Source: Rubripirellula reticaptiva (lineage in GTDB: Bacteria > Planctomycetota > Planctomycetia > Pirellulales > Pirellulaceae). Taken from it: a stretch of 64,000 bases of DNA. The translations under genes and the position numbers were made by a program. Shown here in pieces: positions 26,866 to 36,957 of this stretch; within the stretch, counting starts at the first letter, position 1; the number at the start of each line of letters is the position of its first letter. The stretch covers positions 310,001-374,000 of the forward strand of contig NZ_SJPX01000001.1 of the NCBI RefSeq assembly GCF_007860175.1, in the 5' to 3' direction. The notes under the pieces were generated by a model, which was given only the letters and a program-made list of their open reading frames with translations, ran no database searches and was not told the origin of the DNA.

Positions 26866-28064
26866 GTACTTGGCCCATCCGGATCAAGAGATTGTAGGTA
26901 ACGAACCAGATCCCAAACCTGATCGCTGGTCAGCCCCCGACCGTCTTCTTCGGCGACCAATTCGATGCCTGGCATCGGAGTCCCGGCGATCCCTTCACGG
27001 ATCCGGCGATACAAAGTCGCTCCGTCGCCACCGCCTCGGTAAACGCCCTGAGTCAGATTTCGCGGCTCGGCTGGTCGCGGTGGCAACGCACCGGCTTTGC
27101 GAAACGGACGCATGTCGTCTCGGTCGCTCGGCGTCAGCCCCAGTCGCGTCGAGTACTCTTTGCCCCAGTCGTCAAAGTCCACCAGCACCGCTTCGCCGTT
27201 GCCGCCCGGACCATGACAGCCCACGCAATTGGCGATCTTGCCGTGAAAAATTTCGTTACCACGAGCGATTGATTCGGCCAGAGATTCCCCGCCGAGCGAA
27301 TCAGGATCCGTCACGGCGACCACTTGTTCGGGCGCTGCGATCCAATCACCGACGACTCGGTCGAGCACTTCTGCCACAACCTCTGCGCCGTCGGTTTCGC
27401 CGCTGGCCGCCAAACGCAAATCGGCCGCGACTTGCTCTTCTTCTCCGTTTTCCGATTCTCCATAGCCCAAGTCGTCGATCGCGGCCGCCATGGATCGTCG
27501 CTCGAATTCACCACGCAGCGACAAGTACATCACGTAGTCGACAAGTGCATCGATATCGTCCGGCTCGACCGCAGCAAACGAAGGCATTGCCGATCCCGGA
27601 GCACCGTGCTGGACGATCGATCGCAGGTCATCACGCGTCGGTTTGGCCGATCGCTCGGTCGATTTCCACTTGAACACGCCATGGCGAAAATTCCGTGGAT
27701 GCGGCTTTTGGTACAAACTCGCCGGCCCCGCTCCACCACCGCTGACACCATGGCAAGTCACGCAGTGCTCGCGATACAGCCCCAAGTGCGTGCCGTCTTT
27801 CTCGCTCGAAACCGGCCCCGCCGCTCGAACCAACCGGTCCAGCGAAATGACAGCAGCCGCGGACGGTGGAACCCGCGGAACATCCGGAGTCCCAAACAAC
27901 TCTTCGGTCACTGCCGCAGCATCGGCTTTAGCCGCATCGGTCACAACCGACCGAGACTTAGCCAACGTCAACGAAAACACCTCGTTTGGGGCAAACGAAA
28001 CCACGGGATGATCGCAACCGACAAAAACGCCTGCGAACCACAACAAGAAAAACAATCGCCACAT
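26862..28064 (-). CDS. Di-haem c-type cytochrome lipoprotein
   Basis: From the ATG at 28064 the protein is 400 aa. The N terminus is a signal sequence ending in VFVGC (Cys17), a plausible though imperfect lipobox. Two c-type haem sites are present: CVTCHG at residues 101-106 and CVGCHG near 280. The first domain is followed by a conserved MPSFA segment (likely Met ligand, near 160); the second has a TPMPG segment near 374. A long acidic, Ala-rich linker joins them. It probably donates electrons in the periplasm to a cytochrome oxidase. The frame runs back to 28187, but those residues are not signal-like. Confidence 0.9.
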   Translation of the reverse strand: MWRLFFLLWFAGVFVGCDHPVVSFAPNEVFSLTLAKSRSVVTDAAKADAAAVTEELFGTPDVPRVPPSAAAVISLDRLVRAAGPVSSEKDGTHLGLYREHCVTCHGVSGGGAGPASLYQKPHPRNFRHGVFKWKSTERSAKPTRDDLRSIVQHGAPGSAMPSFAAVEPDDIDALVDYVMYLSLRGEFERRSMAAAIDDLGYGESENGEEEQVAADLRLAASGETDGAEVVAEVLDRVVGDWIAAPEQVVAVTDPDSLGGESLAESIARGNEIFHGKIANCVGCHGPGGNGEAVLVDFDDWGKEYSTRLGLTPSDRDDMRPFRKAGALPPRPAEPRNLTQGVYRGGGDGATLYRRIREGIAGTPMPGIELVAEEDGRGLTSDQVWDLVRYLQSLDPDGPST

Positions 28065-28176
28065 GAAATGAGAGTTCGCGTAAGTACGGGAAAATAGTGT
28101 CAACTCAGATTGAACCGCGAAACTCTCGGGGACGCAAACGCTACCAATTGTCGCACCTAGCTCCAGCTGACCATCC

Positions 28177-29202
28177 CTAACCCGCAATTCTCTTGATGAT
28201 TTCGCAAGCTTCGTGGATCTGCGATTCGCTGACGTCCAAATGAGTCACGAATCGAATCGACTGTGGCCCGATCGCGAAACAGTCGATACCGGCCTGGTTC
28301 AACTGCGCAAGCATCCCCTCGGCGGTGCCCCAGATCGGATTGATCTCGACAATCACAATATTTGTGTCCACTCGATCACCCCGAATCGACAGCGGCGCGC
28401 ATTGACGGCATGCATCGGAAAGCTTGGTCGCCGCCAAGTGATCCTCGACCAACCGATCCCGGTGATGCTCGATCGCATAGACCGCCCCGGCCGCGATCAT
28501 CCCGGCCTGACGCATCGCACCACCGAACAGTTTTCGAGTCCGACGGGCCTCGGCGACAAAATCGGCCGACCCCGCTAGTGCCGAACCGACCGGTGCTCCC
28601 AAGCCCTTGCTGAAGCAAACACTGACGCTGTCGAACGGCCGAGATAATTCTTCTACGCTGACCCCAGTCGCCGCCGCTGCGTTCCACAAACGGGCTCCGT
28701 CCATGTGGCTTCGCAGCCCGTATTCAGACGCCCACTGACAGATTTCAACTACGTTCTGATGGGGCTGTACGCGACCGCCCCAGCGATTATGCGTATTTTC
28801 CAAACAGACCAACCGCGTGCGAACAAAGTGATCGTTGAGAGGCCGGATCAGAGGACGAAGTTGGTCGACGTGCAACACTCCGCCGGAACCAGCGACAACA
28901 TGCGCGACCAATCCGGACAACTGAGCAAACGCGGCTTGTTCGTAGTGATAAACGTGACAATCGGCTTCGCAAAGAAACTCGCTGCCGCGATCACAATGCA
29001 ACCGAATCGCTACCTGATTGGTCATCGATCCACTAGGCATGAAAACGGCTGCTTCCTTGCCTAGCAATTCCGCGGTCATCTTTTCAAGACGGTCGACCGT
29101 TGGATCGACGTCAATCACGGCATCACCGACAACGGCGTTGGCGATCGCCTGACGCATCGCGGGTGTGGGCTTGGTCACGGTGTCGCTGCGGAGGTCGATC
29201 AT
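28177..29202 (-). CDS. ltaE: Low-specificity L-threonine aldolase
   Basis: This PLP enzyme cleaves L-threonine/allo-threonine to glycine and acetaldehyde. The ATG at 29202 gives 341 aa; a TTG at 29232 extends the frame by 10 residues. The family start MIDLRSDTVTKPTPAM is evident. The PLP Lys is Lys199 in VCFSKGLGAPVGS; HMDGARLWNA (166-175) holds the cofactor-binding Asp. EADCHVYHYEQ near 79 is the active-site His/Tyr region. It is divergent from hisD across 257 bp. Confidence 0.9.
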   Translation of the reverse strand: MIDLRSDTVTKPTPAMRQAIANAVVGDAVIDVDPTVDRLEKMTAELLGKEAAVFMPSGSMTNQVAIRLHCDRGSEFLCEADCHVYHYEQAAFAQLSGLVAHVVAGSGGVLHVDQLRPLIRPLNDHFVRTRLVCLENTHNRWGGRVQPHQNVVEICQWASEYGLRSHMDGARLWNAAAATGVSVEELSRPFDSVSVCFSKGLGAPVGSALAGSADFVAEARRTRKLFGGAMRQAGMIAAGAVYAIEHHRDRLVEDHLAATKLSDACRQCAPLSIRGDRVDTNIVIVEINPIWGTAEGMLAQLNQAGIDCFAIGPQSIRFVTHLDVSESQIHEACEIIKRIAG

Positions 29203-29459
29203 TGGGGGTCCAAATTTTCCTGCGGTAACCAATTGGCAAGTCTTCTACTATTCTATCCGACAGCCGTGTTTGCCTCTTCACCCGCTAGCATCCCATGTCA
29301 GCTTGATTTTCGGGTTAGTCCGTAGCTTGGTCTGCCAGGACTTGAGTCAGCAATCCCCCATGCACGACTCAAACCCTTGCGGGCCAGCTAAGGTAAAACG
29401 CCAACCAAAAGCCAAGTTTTCGCAGTCCACTAGCCTATCCCTTTCAATCACCAGCCTCG

Positions 29460-30806
29460 ATGACTTTCAGCATCCAACGCGTCGACGCACGATCCGGATC
29501 GGCCGAGATCTTGCAGCAACTGCGAGACAAACTGAGCCCCCAGGGCAACGTGGTCAGCCCCCGCGGCCGAGCACTGACCGAAGAAGTCTTCGGCAAACCG
29601 CTGACCCCCGCCGAAGTCGTTCAAACGATTTGCGATGACGTCCGCCGCAACGGCACCCCTGCCCTGCTCCGTTACAGCACGTCACTAGACAAAGCCAACC
29701 TAACCGCCGACCAACTGCGAGTCCCGGCGGACGACTTGGCCGCGGCACATGAAGCCGCAGATCCAAAGCTGATCGAAACCATCGGCCGAATTCGTGACAA
29801 CATCACGACGTTCCAATCAGCGATTCTGCACACCGACGTCACGATCACCCCCAAGCCCGGCGTCAAGCTGACCCAGCGATACGTTCCCCTGCGCCGCGTC
29901 GGTGTTTGTGTACCCGGCGGCGCGGCGGCCTACCCGTCGACCGTACTGATGACGGCGGTGCCCGCGCAAGTGGCCGGCGTAAAAGAGATTGCAGTGGTTG
30001 CGCCGCCCACGCCCTTTGGTTCGTACAACGTCGACATGCTGGCGACGTGCCATGAACTTGGCATCACCGAAGTCTATCGATGCGGCGGTGCCCAAGCCGT
30101 TGCGGCGATGGCATACGGATGCGACGTGATTCCCGCCGTCGACAAGATCGTTGGCCCCGGCAACCTGTTCGTAGCCCTAGCCAAGAAGCACGTTTTCGGC
30201 ACGGTCGACATCGACTCGTTCGCCGGACCGAGCGAAGTGATCGTGATCGCTGACGACACAGCCCGAGCCGACTACATCGCCGCCGACTTGCTGGCCCAAG
30301 CCGAACACTCGCCCGGTTCGGCCATCCTGATCACCTGGCACGAACCGCTGATCGAAGCCGTCGCCGCTGAATTAGAAAAACAAGTTGCCCTGCTGCAGCG
30401 CAGCGAACTGACCGTCGATTCGCTGGAAGCCTTTGGGGCATTGATCCTGGTTCGCGACGAAGCACACGCCTGTGCGTTGACGGACCAATTCGCGCCCGAA
30501 CACTTGAACATCGAAACATCGGCACCGGACCAGATGATGGCTAAGATCAAGAACGCCGGCGCCGCGTTCCTGGGCCACCACACACCGGTCGCGATTGGCG
30601 ATTATGCGGCCGGCCCCAGCCACGTGTTGCCCACCGGCGGCACCTGCACTTGGGCGGCCGGATTGTCCAGCAACAGTTTCCTGCGCAGTGGCAGCATCAC
30701 CGAATTCACTCCGGCAGCCCTGAACCAAATTGCACCCGATGTTGTCCGGCTTGCTGAAAAAGAAGGGCTAACCGCCCACGCCCGCAGCGTCACGATTCGC
30801 GAGTAG
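29460..30806 (+). CDS. hisD: Histidinol dehydrogenase
   Basis: HisD oxidises histidinol to histidine with two NAD and a zinc ion. The 448-aa protein has [13 protein letters not shown] near residue 152, [18 protein letters not shown] near 229, [11 protein letters not shown] near 282 with zinc ligands Gln/His nearby, [11 protein letters not shown] near 344 and the [20 protein letters not shown] catalytic/zinc segment near 378. The ATG at 29460 is used. It is followed after 70 bp by hisC and then hisB, so part of the histidine pathway is clustered here. Confidence 0.96.
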   Translation: MTFSIQRVDARSGSAEILQQLRDKLSPQGNVVSPRGRALTEEVFGKPLTPAEVVQTICDDVRRNGTPALLRYSTSLDKANLTADQLRVPADDLAAAHEAADPKLIETIGRIRDNITTFQSAILHTDVTITPKPGVKLTQRYVPLRRVGVCVPGGAAAYPSTVLMTAVPAQVAGVKEIAVVAPPTPFGSYNVDMLATCHELGITEVYRCGGAQAVAAMAYGCDVIPAVDKIVGPGNLFVALAKKHVFGTVDIDSFAGPSEVIVIADDTARADYIAADLLAQAEHSPGSAILITWHEPLIEAVAAELEKQVALLQRSELTVDSLEAFGALILVRDEAHACALTDQFAPEHLNIETSAPDQMMAKIKNAGAAFLGHHTPVAIGDYAAGPSHVLPTGGTCTWAAGLSSNSFLRSGSITEFTPAALNQIAPDVVRLAEKEGLTAHARSVTIRE

Positions 30807-30876
30807 AATCGTTTCTCGCCACCCTCCCTATGTTCATATTCTGCTGAACCCTCGACCTCCTGAGCCTTCGACGCCC

Positions 30877-31941
30877 GTGACTCTCGACAACCTGTTCCGC
30901 CCTGCCCTTTCCCAGATGTTGCCGTACGCGCCGGGCGAACAACCACCGCCCGGGTCAGGCATCAAGCTGAACACCAACGAAAATCCCTACCCGCCACCGC
31001 CCGCGGTCGTCGAAGCAATCCGCCAAGCGGCGACCGGCCCGCTAAATCGCTATCCCGACCCGATGGCAAACTCGTTCCGCCAAGCCGCCGCCGAAGCCCT
31101 CGGCATTCCGGGCCCGGAATGGATCTTGGCAGGCAATGGCAGCGATGAGATCCTGACGTTGCTGGTCCGCGGCTTCGTCGGCGAAGGACAAAAACTGCGT
31201 CTGCCCTACCCCAGCTATATTCTCTATCGCACCTTGGCCGACATCCAAGGCGCAAGCTGGGAACAAACGCCCTTCGAAGACGGCTGGAAATTGCCGGCCG
31301 CATTCGGCAACAACAGCGACGACCTGCGTTTGGTACTGCTGCCCAATCCCAACAGCCCCTCCGGCACAATTGTTCCGCCAAGCGAAGTCAAAAAGATCTC
31401 CGATTCATTGACTTGTCCTTTGGTGGTCGACGAAGCCTACGCCGACTTTGCCGAAACCAACTGTTTGGACCTGGTCAAACAAAACGAACGAGTCTTCGTC
31501 ACCCGAACGCTTAGCAAGTCTTATGGACTAGCCGGTCTGCGTTTCGGATTCCTCGTCGCTCAACCGCATGTTGTCGCGGAATTGACAAAGATCAAAGACA
31601 GCTACAACTGCGACGCCATTTCGATCGCCGCCGCGACCGCCGCGATGGGATGCAAAGACTGGCTTGCCAATATCAAGACAAAGATGAACGCAACCCGCGC
31701 TGCGATGCAAACACGTTTGACGGCGATGGGCTTTGACGTCACGCCATCGCACGCGAACTTCGTTTGGTGCCAACATCCATCGAGCAACCACAAAGCGATC
31801 TACGAATACCTAAAACAGAATCAGATCCTGATTCGATACATGCAGTTTCCGGATTGGGGCGACGGCTTGCGGATTTCCGTCGGCACCGACGAACAAATCG
31901 ACACCTGCCTCTCGACCATCGAAAGAGCCCTCAAGTCATGA
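30877..31941 (+). CDS. hisC: Histidinol-phosphate aminotransferase
   Basis: HisC transaminates imidazole acetol phosphate with glutamate. The 354-aa protein is a class I/II aminotransferase; GTG at 30877 is the start. The PLP Lys is Lys214 in TRTLSKSYGLAG; other motifs are KLNTNENPYPPPP at 30-42, GNGSDEIL at 86-93, NPNSPSGT at 157-164 and DEAYADF at 185-191. Its stop overlaps the hisB start by 4 bp (ATGA), showing tight coupling. Confidence 0.94.
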   Translation: MTLDNLFRPALSQMLPYAPGEQPPPGSGIKLNTNENPYPPPPAVVEAIRQAATGPLNRYPDPMANSFRQAAAEALGIPGPEWILAGNGSDEILTLLVRGFVGEGQKLRLPYPSYILYRTLADIQGASWEQTPFEDGWKLPAAFGNNSDDLRLVLLPNPNSPSGTIVPPSEVKKISDSLTCPLVVDEAYADFAETNCLDLVKQNERVFVTRTLSKSYGLAGLRFGFLVAQPHVVAELTKIKDSYNCDAISIAAATAAMGCKDWLANIKTKMNATRAAMQTRLTAMGFDVTPSHANFVWCQHPSSNHKAIYEYLKQNQILIRYMQFPDWGDGLRISVGTDEQIDTCLSTIERALKS

Positions 31942-32528
31942 CACGCACCGCATCGATCAGCCGAAAGACCGGCGAAACAGACATCAAACTTTCCATCAAC
32001 CTGGACGGCAATGGCGCGGGTAAACGTGAATCTGGCATTGGCTTCCTTGACCACATGCTCGACCTGTTGGCCAAGCACGCGATGATCGACCTGGACGTCG
32101 ATGCCAAGGGCGACTTGCACGTCGACGATCACCACACCGCCGAAGATATCGGCATCGCGCTGGGACAAGCGATCAACAAAGCACTCGGAAACCGCGCAGG
32201 GATCAAACGCTATGGCCACTTCACGTTGCCGATGGACGAGTGCCTCGTCACGGCTGCCGTCGACCTTGGCGGCCGCTACGCATTCGAATATCACGCGCCG
32301 ATCGCCGCATCAAAAATTGGCGTCTTCGACAGCGAACTGGTCGAACACTTTTGGCAATCGTTTGCCGCCAACGCAAACTGCAACCTACACGTCATTTTGC
32401 ACCACGGTCGCAACGGACACCACATCGCCGAGTGTGTCTTCAAGTCGATCGCCCGAGCAATTCGCATGGCTGCCGAAGACGACCCAAGAAGCGGCGGTGC
32501 GGTCCCCAGCACCAAAGGCGTCCTGTAG
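31938..32528 (+). CDS. hisB: Imidazoleglycerol-phosphate dehydratase
   Basis: HisB dehydrates imidazoleglycerol phosphate using manganese. The ATG at 31938 overlaps the hisC stop by 4 bp and gives 196 aa, the normal size of the monofunctional enzyme. Motifs are GIGFLDHMLDLLAKH near residue 33, DDHHTAEDIGIALG near 61, MDECLVTAAVDLGGR near 97 and the C-terminal HGRNGHHIAECVFKS near 156, which supply the His/Glu metal ligands. The open frame extends upstream into hisC, which is a shadow. Confidence 0.96.
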   Translation: MTRTASISRKTGETDIKLSINLDGNGAGKRESGIGFLDHMLDLLAKHAMIDLDVDAKGDLHVDDHHTAEDIGIALGQAINKALGNRAGIKRYGHFTLPMDECLVTAAVDLGGRYAFEYHAPIAASKIGVFDSELVEHFWQSFAANANCNLHVILHHGRNGHHIAECVFKSIARAIRMAAEDDPRSGGAVPSTKGVL

Positions 32529-32569
32529 TATCAGCAAGTGGTCGGTATGTCGAACCGCGATATACCGCC

Positions 32570-33412
32570 TTACTTTTGCTTGGTGACAAAAAAGCCAACG
32601 GCCGCCAGCCCAATCAAACTGGTCAGCACTGAAAACAACAGGAAGTTTGAAAACAGGGCAATCGACATCAACAGCAACACAGCCACAGTCGCCGCCCAGC
32701 GCGCCGGCAACAACCACAGCCCCAACCCGGCCACCGTTTCAACGATCACCACTTTCCGGCTGTACCACTTTGCCATTTCGTGCAACGTTTCATAATCAAA
32801 GTTTTCACGAAGCAAGTTGAATACCCAAAAGTTGCGATCGCGAAAGTAGATGTCGAAAAACACTTCGCCCGACCAGTACTCGCCGGTCCACTTGCCAACA
32901 CCACCGCCGAGCAAAATCACCGAAACGATCAATCGGCTCAGCAGTGCCCCTCGACTCAGAACGCAAACCTGATCCGTGTCAGCCATGTGCCACACAAACC
33001 ACAGCGACCACAGCGAGGTCCACCAAGTCGTCACAAACGTCATGTCGTTGTAACTGCCTTGATGAACACACAAGACAGTGCTGGCCAGGAACGTGACCGC
33101 GCTGCACGCCACTTGCAGCGGACGACTTGCCGTTACCGCGTTCAACGCCAACGAAGCGATCGCGGCCACGAAAGCGACAATGACTACGGCTGCTGACTGA
33201 AAAAATGCGGGAAAGAAATCATCGGCAAGTGGTATCGCTTGATAAACCTTGGCGGACTCGACAAAGAAATTCCACTTCCAAACCAGCCCCACGAACATGC
33301 CGATCTGCACCATTCGGTGAACTAGGACTACGCGATCAAACTGGATCTTCTCTGGCGCAACTGACTCCAGACTGATCGGCTCCGATGCATCCCCTGGCAA
33401 CGCCTCATTCAT
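32570..33412 (-). CDS. Multi-pass membrane protein (HTTM-like) of unknown function
   Basis: From the ATG at 33412 the protein is 280 aa with about seven hydrophobic segments. It has an aromatic-rich YWSGEVFFDIYFRDRNFWVF stretch near residue 182 and the pattern of HTTM-type membrane proteins (vitamin-K-dependent carboxylase-like helices), but I cannot assign it firmly. Its start overlaps the stop of the preceding 160-aa gene by 4 bp, so the two are translationally coupled. It converges with hisB, leaving 41 bp with a small CGGTAT/ATACCG stem. Confidence 0.65.
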   Translation of the reverse strand: MNEALPGDASEPISLESVAPEKIQFDRVVLVHRMVQIGMFVGLVWKWNFFVESAKVYQAIPLADDFFPAFFQSAAVVIVAFVAAIASLALNAVTASRPLQVACSAVTFLASTVLCVHQGSYNDMTFVTTWWTSLWSLWFVWHMADTDQVCVLSRGALLSRLIVSVILLGGGVGKWTGEYWSGEVFFDIYFRDRNFWVFNLLRENFDYETLHEMAKWYSRKVVIVETVAGLGLWLLPARWAATVAVLLLMSIALFSNFLLFSVLTSLIGLAAVGFFVTKQK

Positions 33413-33891
33413 CGCGACGATTCCTCTGGCAGACGAATCACGACGAAGCCACCGGGCACATTTGCGTCGGGCTTGGCATGCACGCGAGTCTGAAGCGTCT
33501 GACCGCGGTACGATGAATCGATCGTCAGCCAGCAATCCCTACCGCCTCTTAAATATCGATGGCGTGCGTTCGAAAATGTCAGCCATCGAAACGGAAAATG
33601 GTTGACGTATCGCTTATCCGTTTCGCCATCCATAGGATCCAACAAAATTGGATCGATCAACCCAGGTGGCACATCGGTCATTTCAAACCGATTGGCAAAA
33701 TTGTACATCGAGGGGATGGGAAACTGAGCAGCCCAAACGACAAAGGACGATGATCGCAAATGGAATCGATGCAGGGTTGCCGATGCGATTGCCGGAACCC
33801 AGGGCATCAGCAAGATCCACGCCGCGGTGACCGCAACCAACGCAACGATCGCGATGAATCCGAAATCGCGTCGAGGCATTTCCTGGGTCAT
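33409..33891 (-). CDS. Membrane-anchored protein of unknown function
   Basis: The 160-aa protein has one N-terminal membrane helix (about residues 10-32) and an outer soluble part with a conserved-looking NRFEMTDVPPGLIDPILLDP segment (67-86). I do not recognise a family. It lies 13 bp after gatB and its stop overlaps the next membrane protein by 4 bp. The pair probably acts together, as a membrane protein with a small anchored partner. Confidence 0.7.
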   Translation of the reverse strand: MTQEMPRRDFGFIAIVALVAVTAAWILLMPWVPAIASATLHRFHLRSSSFVVWAAQFPIPSMYNFANRFEMTDVPPGLIDPILLDPMDGETDKRYVNHFPFRWLTFSNARHRYLRGGRDCWLTIDSSYRGQTLQTRVHAKPDANVPGGFVVIRLPEESSR

Positions 33892-33904
33892 GGCGAGATT
33901 CGTC

Positions 33905-35398
33905 TTAAGCGTTTCCGGCTGATTCTTGCAACATTCGGATCAACGTTTCCCGAACTTGCTGTGGATTGGCGTTAGGATTTTTTTTCTTGGCTTGGCCGAT
34001 CAACGAACCAACGGCCTGTTGTTTACCTGCATTGAAGTCTTCGGCGACTTGCGGGTTTGCGGCTAACAATTCTTTGCAAAGCGATTCAAGTTCGCCACCG
34101 TCAACCGATTCAATCCCCAACGCTGAAACAGCCGCATCGACCGACGTGCCGTTTTCGACCATGTGAGCCAGAACGTCTCGCGCACGAGCCGTATCCAACT
34201 CACCGCCAGCGACCCGTTTCAACAGCCCGCCCAGCAGACCTGCGGCGACGGGAAAATCGCCGATCCCGATGCCACGATCTTTCATCGTCCGCATCACATC
34301 CTGTTGAATCCAAGCACTGGTACGCTTACCGTCGCCGGAAACGCTTGCCGCTTCTTCAAAGTAAGCGATCAACTCAGGCCCTTGATTGACGATCACATCC
34401 GCATCGTAGGGTTTGATCCCATACTGGCTTTCCAAACGCGTCCGAAGCGCGCCAGGCAGTTCGCCCAGTGATGCTTTGGCTGCTTCGATCCGCTCGATCG
34501 GCAAACGGATTGGCAACAAGTCGGGATCGGGAAAATACCGATAGTCTGCGGACTCTTCCTTTTCACGCTGCAAGAAGGTCGTGCCCGCGCCGTCGTCCCA
34601 TCCGCGAGTCGTTTTGGATTCGTCGTCGATGGTCTTGCCGGTTTCTTCCCACAGATCGTATTGCCGATCGATCTCGTACTCGATCGCTCGCTCGACAGCG
34701 CGAAACGAGTTCATGTTTTTGACCTCGACAATCGGCGTCGCGATTTTCTTACCGTCAACGTCGATGTGCAAGTTCACGTTCGCATCGACTCGCAGCGAAC
34801 CTTGCTGCATCTCGCAGTCCGAAATTCCCAAGTGAGTCATCCGCAACTTCAGCTCTAACAAATACGCTTTCGCTTCAGCACTGCTGCGCATGTCGGGCTG
34901 GCTAACGATTTCCAACAATGGCGTGCCACAGCGATTTAGGTCAATGCGGGTGTCACTACGGCCGGCTGCTTCGTCGTGCATGCTCTTGCCGGCGTCTTCT
35001 TCCAAGTGGGCGCGAATAATTCCAAGTCGACGTGTCCTGTCGGGGTTAGCAGGATCCGGGATTTCAAGGAAACCGTCGGCACAGATAGGCAGATCGAACT
35101 GGCTGATCTGATATCCCTTGGGCGAATCGGGATAGAAATACTGTTTGCGATCCCACTTCGTCATCGGCGGGATCGAACAATCGATTGCCAAGCCTGCACG
35201 AATCGACAACTCAATCGCAGCGTCGTTCATCACCGGCAAGGCGCCGGGGAACCCCAGGCACACAGGGCAAACCTGAGTATTAGGTGGGGCTCCGAATTCG
35301 GTACTGCAGCCACAGAACAGTTTTGTGTCGGTCTTCAGTTGGACGTGAACTTCCAAGCCGATCACGGTCGTTGTGGGATAGCCGTTGTTGAGTGTCAT
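33905..35398 (-). CDS. gatB: Asp/Glu-tRNA(Asn/Gln) amidotransferase subunit B
   Basis: GatB is the kinase/tRNA-binding subunit that phosphorylates misacylated Glu-tRNA(Gln) or Asp-tRNA(Asn). The 497-aa protein starts MTLNNGYPTTTVIGLEVHVQ, with the zinc site CGCSTEFGAPPNTQVCPVC at residues 29-47 and KQYFYPDSPKGYQ near 85. The C-terminal YqeY-like tail (GNAGKQ-type) ends near 497. It follows gatA on the same strand by 86 bp. No gatC-like gene is clear next to it. Confidence 0.96.
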   Translation of the reverse strand: MTLNNGYPTTTVIGLEVHVQLKTDTKLFCGCSTEFGAPPNTQVCPVCLGFPGALPVMNDAAIELSIRAGLAIDCSIPPMTKWDRKQYFYPDSPKGYQISQFDLPICADGFLEIPDPANPDRTRRLGIIRAHLEEDAGKSMHDEAAGRSDTRIDLNRCGTPLLEIVSQPDMRSSAEAKAYLLELKLRMTHLGISDCEMQQGSLRVDANVNLHIDVDGKKIATPIVEVKNMNSFRAVERAIEYEIDRQYDLWEETGKTIDDESKTTRGWDDGAGTTFLQREKEESADYRYFPDPDLLPIRLPIERIEAAKASLGELPGALRTRLESQYGIKPYDADVIVNQGPELIAYFEEAASVSGDGKRTSAWIQQDVMRTMKDRGIGIGDFPVAAGLLGGLLKRVAGGELDTARARDVLAHMVENGTSVDAAVSALGIESVDGGELESLCKELLAANPQVAEDFNAGKQQAVGSLIGQAKKKNPNANPQQVRETLIRMLQESAGNA

Positions 35399-35484
35399 AT
35401 TCGATCTATTGGTTCTTGATTAGCCGACTTCATGTGATACCGCAGTCTCCGCGGCGATTCGCAACCGCCGCGATCAACGAGCAA

Positions 35485-36957
35485 TCACTTCGGTCGTCGC
35501 TTGTGATGATCCGTTGCCGTTTGGAAAGCCGCACCAGCAAACAACAAACGCGACTCTTCCAGCACCGGTGCTTGCAGTTGGATCGCGACCGGCAATCCCG
35601 ACGCGTCCACTCCCGCGGGCAACGAAATCGCAGGCACACCGGCCAAGTTCGCACCGACGGTGAACAAATCACACAAGTACATCTGAATCGGATCATCGAT
35701 TTTTGACCCCAGCGGAAACGCCGGCGTCGGTGTCACCGGGCCAAGCAACAAATCGACTTGGCTAAACGCGGCGTCATAGTCGCCTTTGATCAATCGTCGC
35801 ACCTTCAACGCCTGACTGTAGTACTGGTCCGCATAACCTTCGCTCAGCGCATACGTGCCGACCATGATTCGCCGCTTGACCTCATCACCGAACCCTTCGG
35901 CCCGACTGCGGCAGTAACTCGTCACCAACGGACCAAGCTTGTCGCTGTTTGACGAATCGGTTGACCGGTGACCGTAATGAGCTCCGTCGTACCGCGACAA
36001 GTTGCTGCTCGCCTCACTCGGTGCGATCACGTAATACGTCGGCACCCAGTAATCCGTATGCGGCAAATCGATCTCAACGATTTCGGCGCCGATCGATTCA
36101 AACACTCCCGCCGCGTCCATCGTTGCTTTGCGAACGGAGTCTTCGACGCCGTCGCGATCCATCGAGTCGCGCAAGATGCCAATCTTCAAACCACGCAAAT
36201 CGCTAGAACTGAGCACGTCGGTGTAGTGCGAAATGTCGATATTCAGCGACGTCGAATCACGATGGTCGTAACCTGCGATCGCCTGCAACATCAGCGCGAC
36301 GTCGGGCACTGACCAAGCGATTGGGCCGACTTGATCCAGACTACTGGCGAACGCGATCAAACCGTATCGGCTGACGCGGCCATAGGTGGGTTTAAGTCCT
36401 GTGACGCCGCACATCGCGGCCGGCTGGCGAATCGATCCGCCCGTATCGGTACCAAGCGAAAGCGGCACCGTTCCAGCAGCCACACAGGCCGCCGCGCCAC
36501 CGCTGCTGCCACCCGGAATGCGAGTCGTGTCCCAAGGATTCCGAGTCACGCCAAACGCACTGCTTTCGGTGCTAGCGCCCATCGCGAACTCGTCCATGTT
36601 TGTCTTGCCGACGATCACTGCATCGGCGGCTCGCAATCGCTCGACCACACCGGCATCATAAGGCGGACGAAAATCTTTCAGCATCTTTGACGAACATGTT
36701 GTCGGCATGTCGCGAGTACAAAGCACATCCTTCACCGCCACGGGAACACCTGCCAAGGAGCCCAATTTTCCACCCGCGGCGCGTTTCGCATCGACGACCG
36801 CCGCCGCCGCTAGCGCCGTTTCGCGGTCCACATGCGTGAAAGCGTTGATGGTTGGTTGTGACGCTTCGATCGCGTCCAAAGCGGCGCCAGCGATCTCAAC
36901 CGCCGTCGCTTCGCCAGCGGATTGGAGTCGAAGGATTTCGAGTGCCGAATCAAGCAT
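35485..36957 (-). CDS. gatA: Asp/Glu-tRNA(Asn/Gln) amidotransferase subunit A
   Basis: GatA is the amidase that releases ammonia from glutamine for GatB. From the ATG at 36957 the protein is 490 aa. The catalytic Lys is Lys76 in VPVAVKDVLCT; the amidase signature GGSSGGAAACVAAG near 150 with DTGGSIRQPAA near 170 supplies the cis-Ser and Ser nucleophile. A TTG at 36966 in frame is an alternative start. A 48-codon open frame ends within the first codons of gatA (see findings). Confidence 0.95.
   Translation of the reverse strand: MLDSALEILRLQSAGEATAVEIAGAALDAIEASQPTINAFTHVDRETALAAAAVVDAKRAAGGKLGSLAGVPVAVKDVLCTRDMPTTCSSKMLKDFRPPYDAGVVERLRAADAVIVGKTNMDEFAMGASTESSAFGVTRNPWDTTRIPGGSSGGAAACVAAGTVPLSLGTDTGGSIRQPAAMCGVTGLKPTYGRVSRYGLIAFASSLDQVGPIAWSVPDVALMLQAIAGYDHRDSTSLNIDISHYTDVLSSSDLRGLKIGILRDSMDRDGVEDSVRKATMDAAGVFESIGAEIVEIDLPHTDYWVPTYYVIAPSEASSNLSRYDGAHYGHRSTDSSNSDKLGPLVTSYCRSRAEGFGDEVKRRIMVGTYALSEGYADQYYSQALKVRRLIKGDYDAAFSQVDLLLGPVTPTPAFPLGSKIDDPIQMYLCDLFTVGANLAGVPAISLPAGVDASGLPVAIQLQAPVLEESRLLFAGAAFQTATDHHKRRPK

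Noticed and set aside
26702-26887. 61-codon minus-strand frame (MIRMGQVHDRER...)
   Set aside because: It is Arg/Ser-rich and overlaps in another frame the better-supported 58-aa gene, which has ATGA overlaps on both sides.
31764-31937. Upstream extension of hisB
   Set aside because: The real start overlaps the hisC stop by 4 bp; the extra part lies within hisC.
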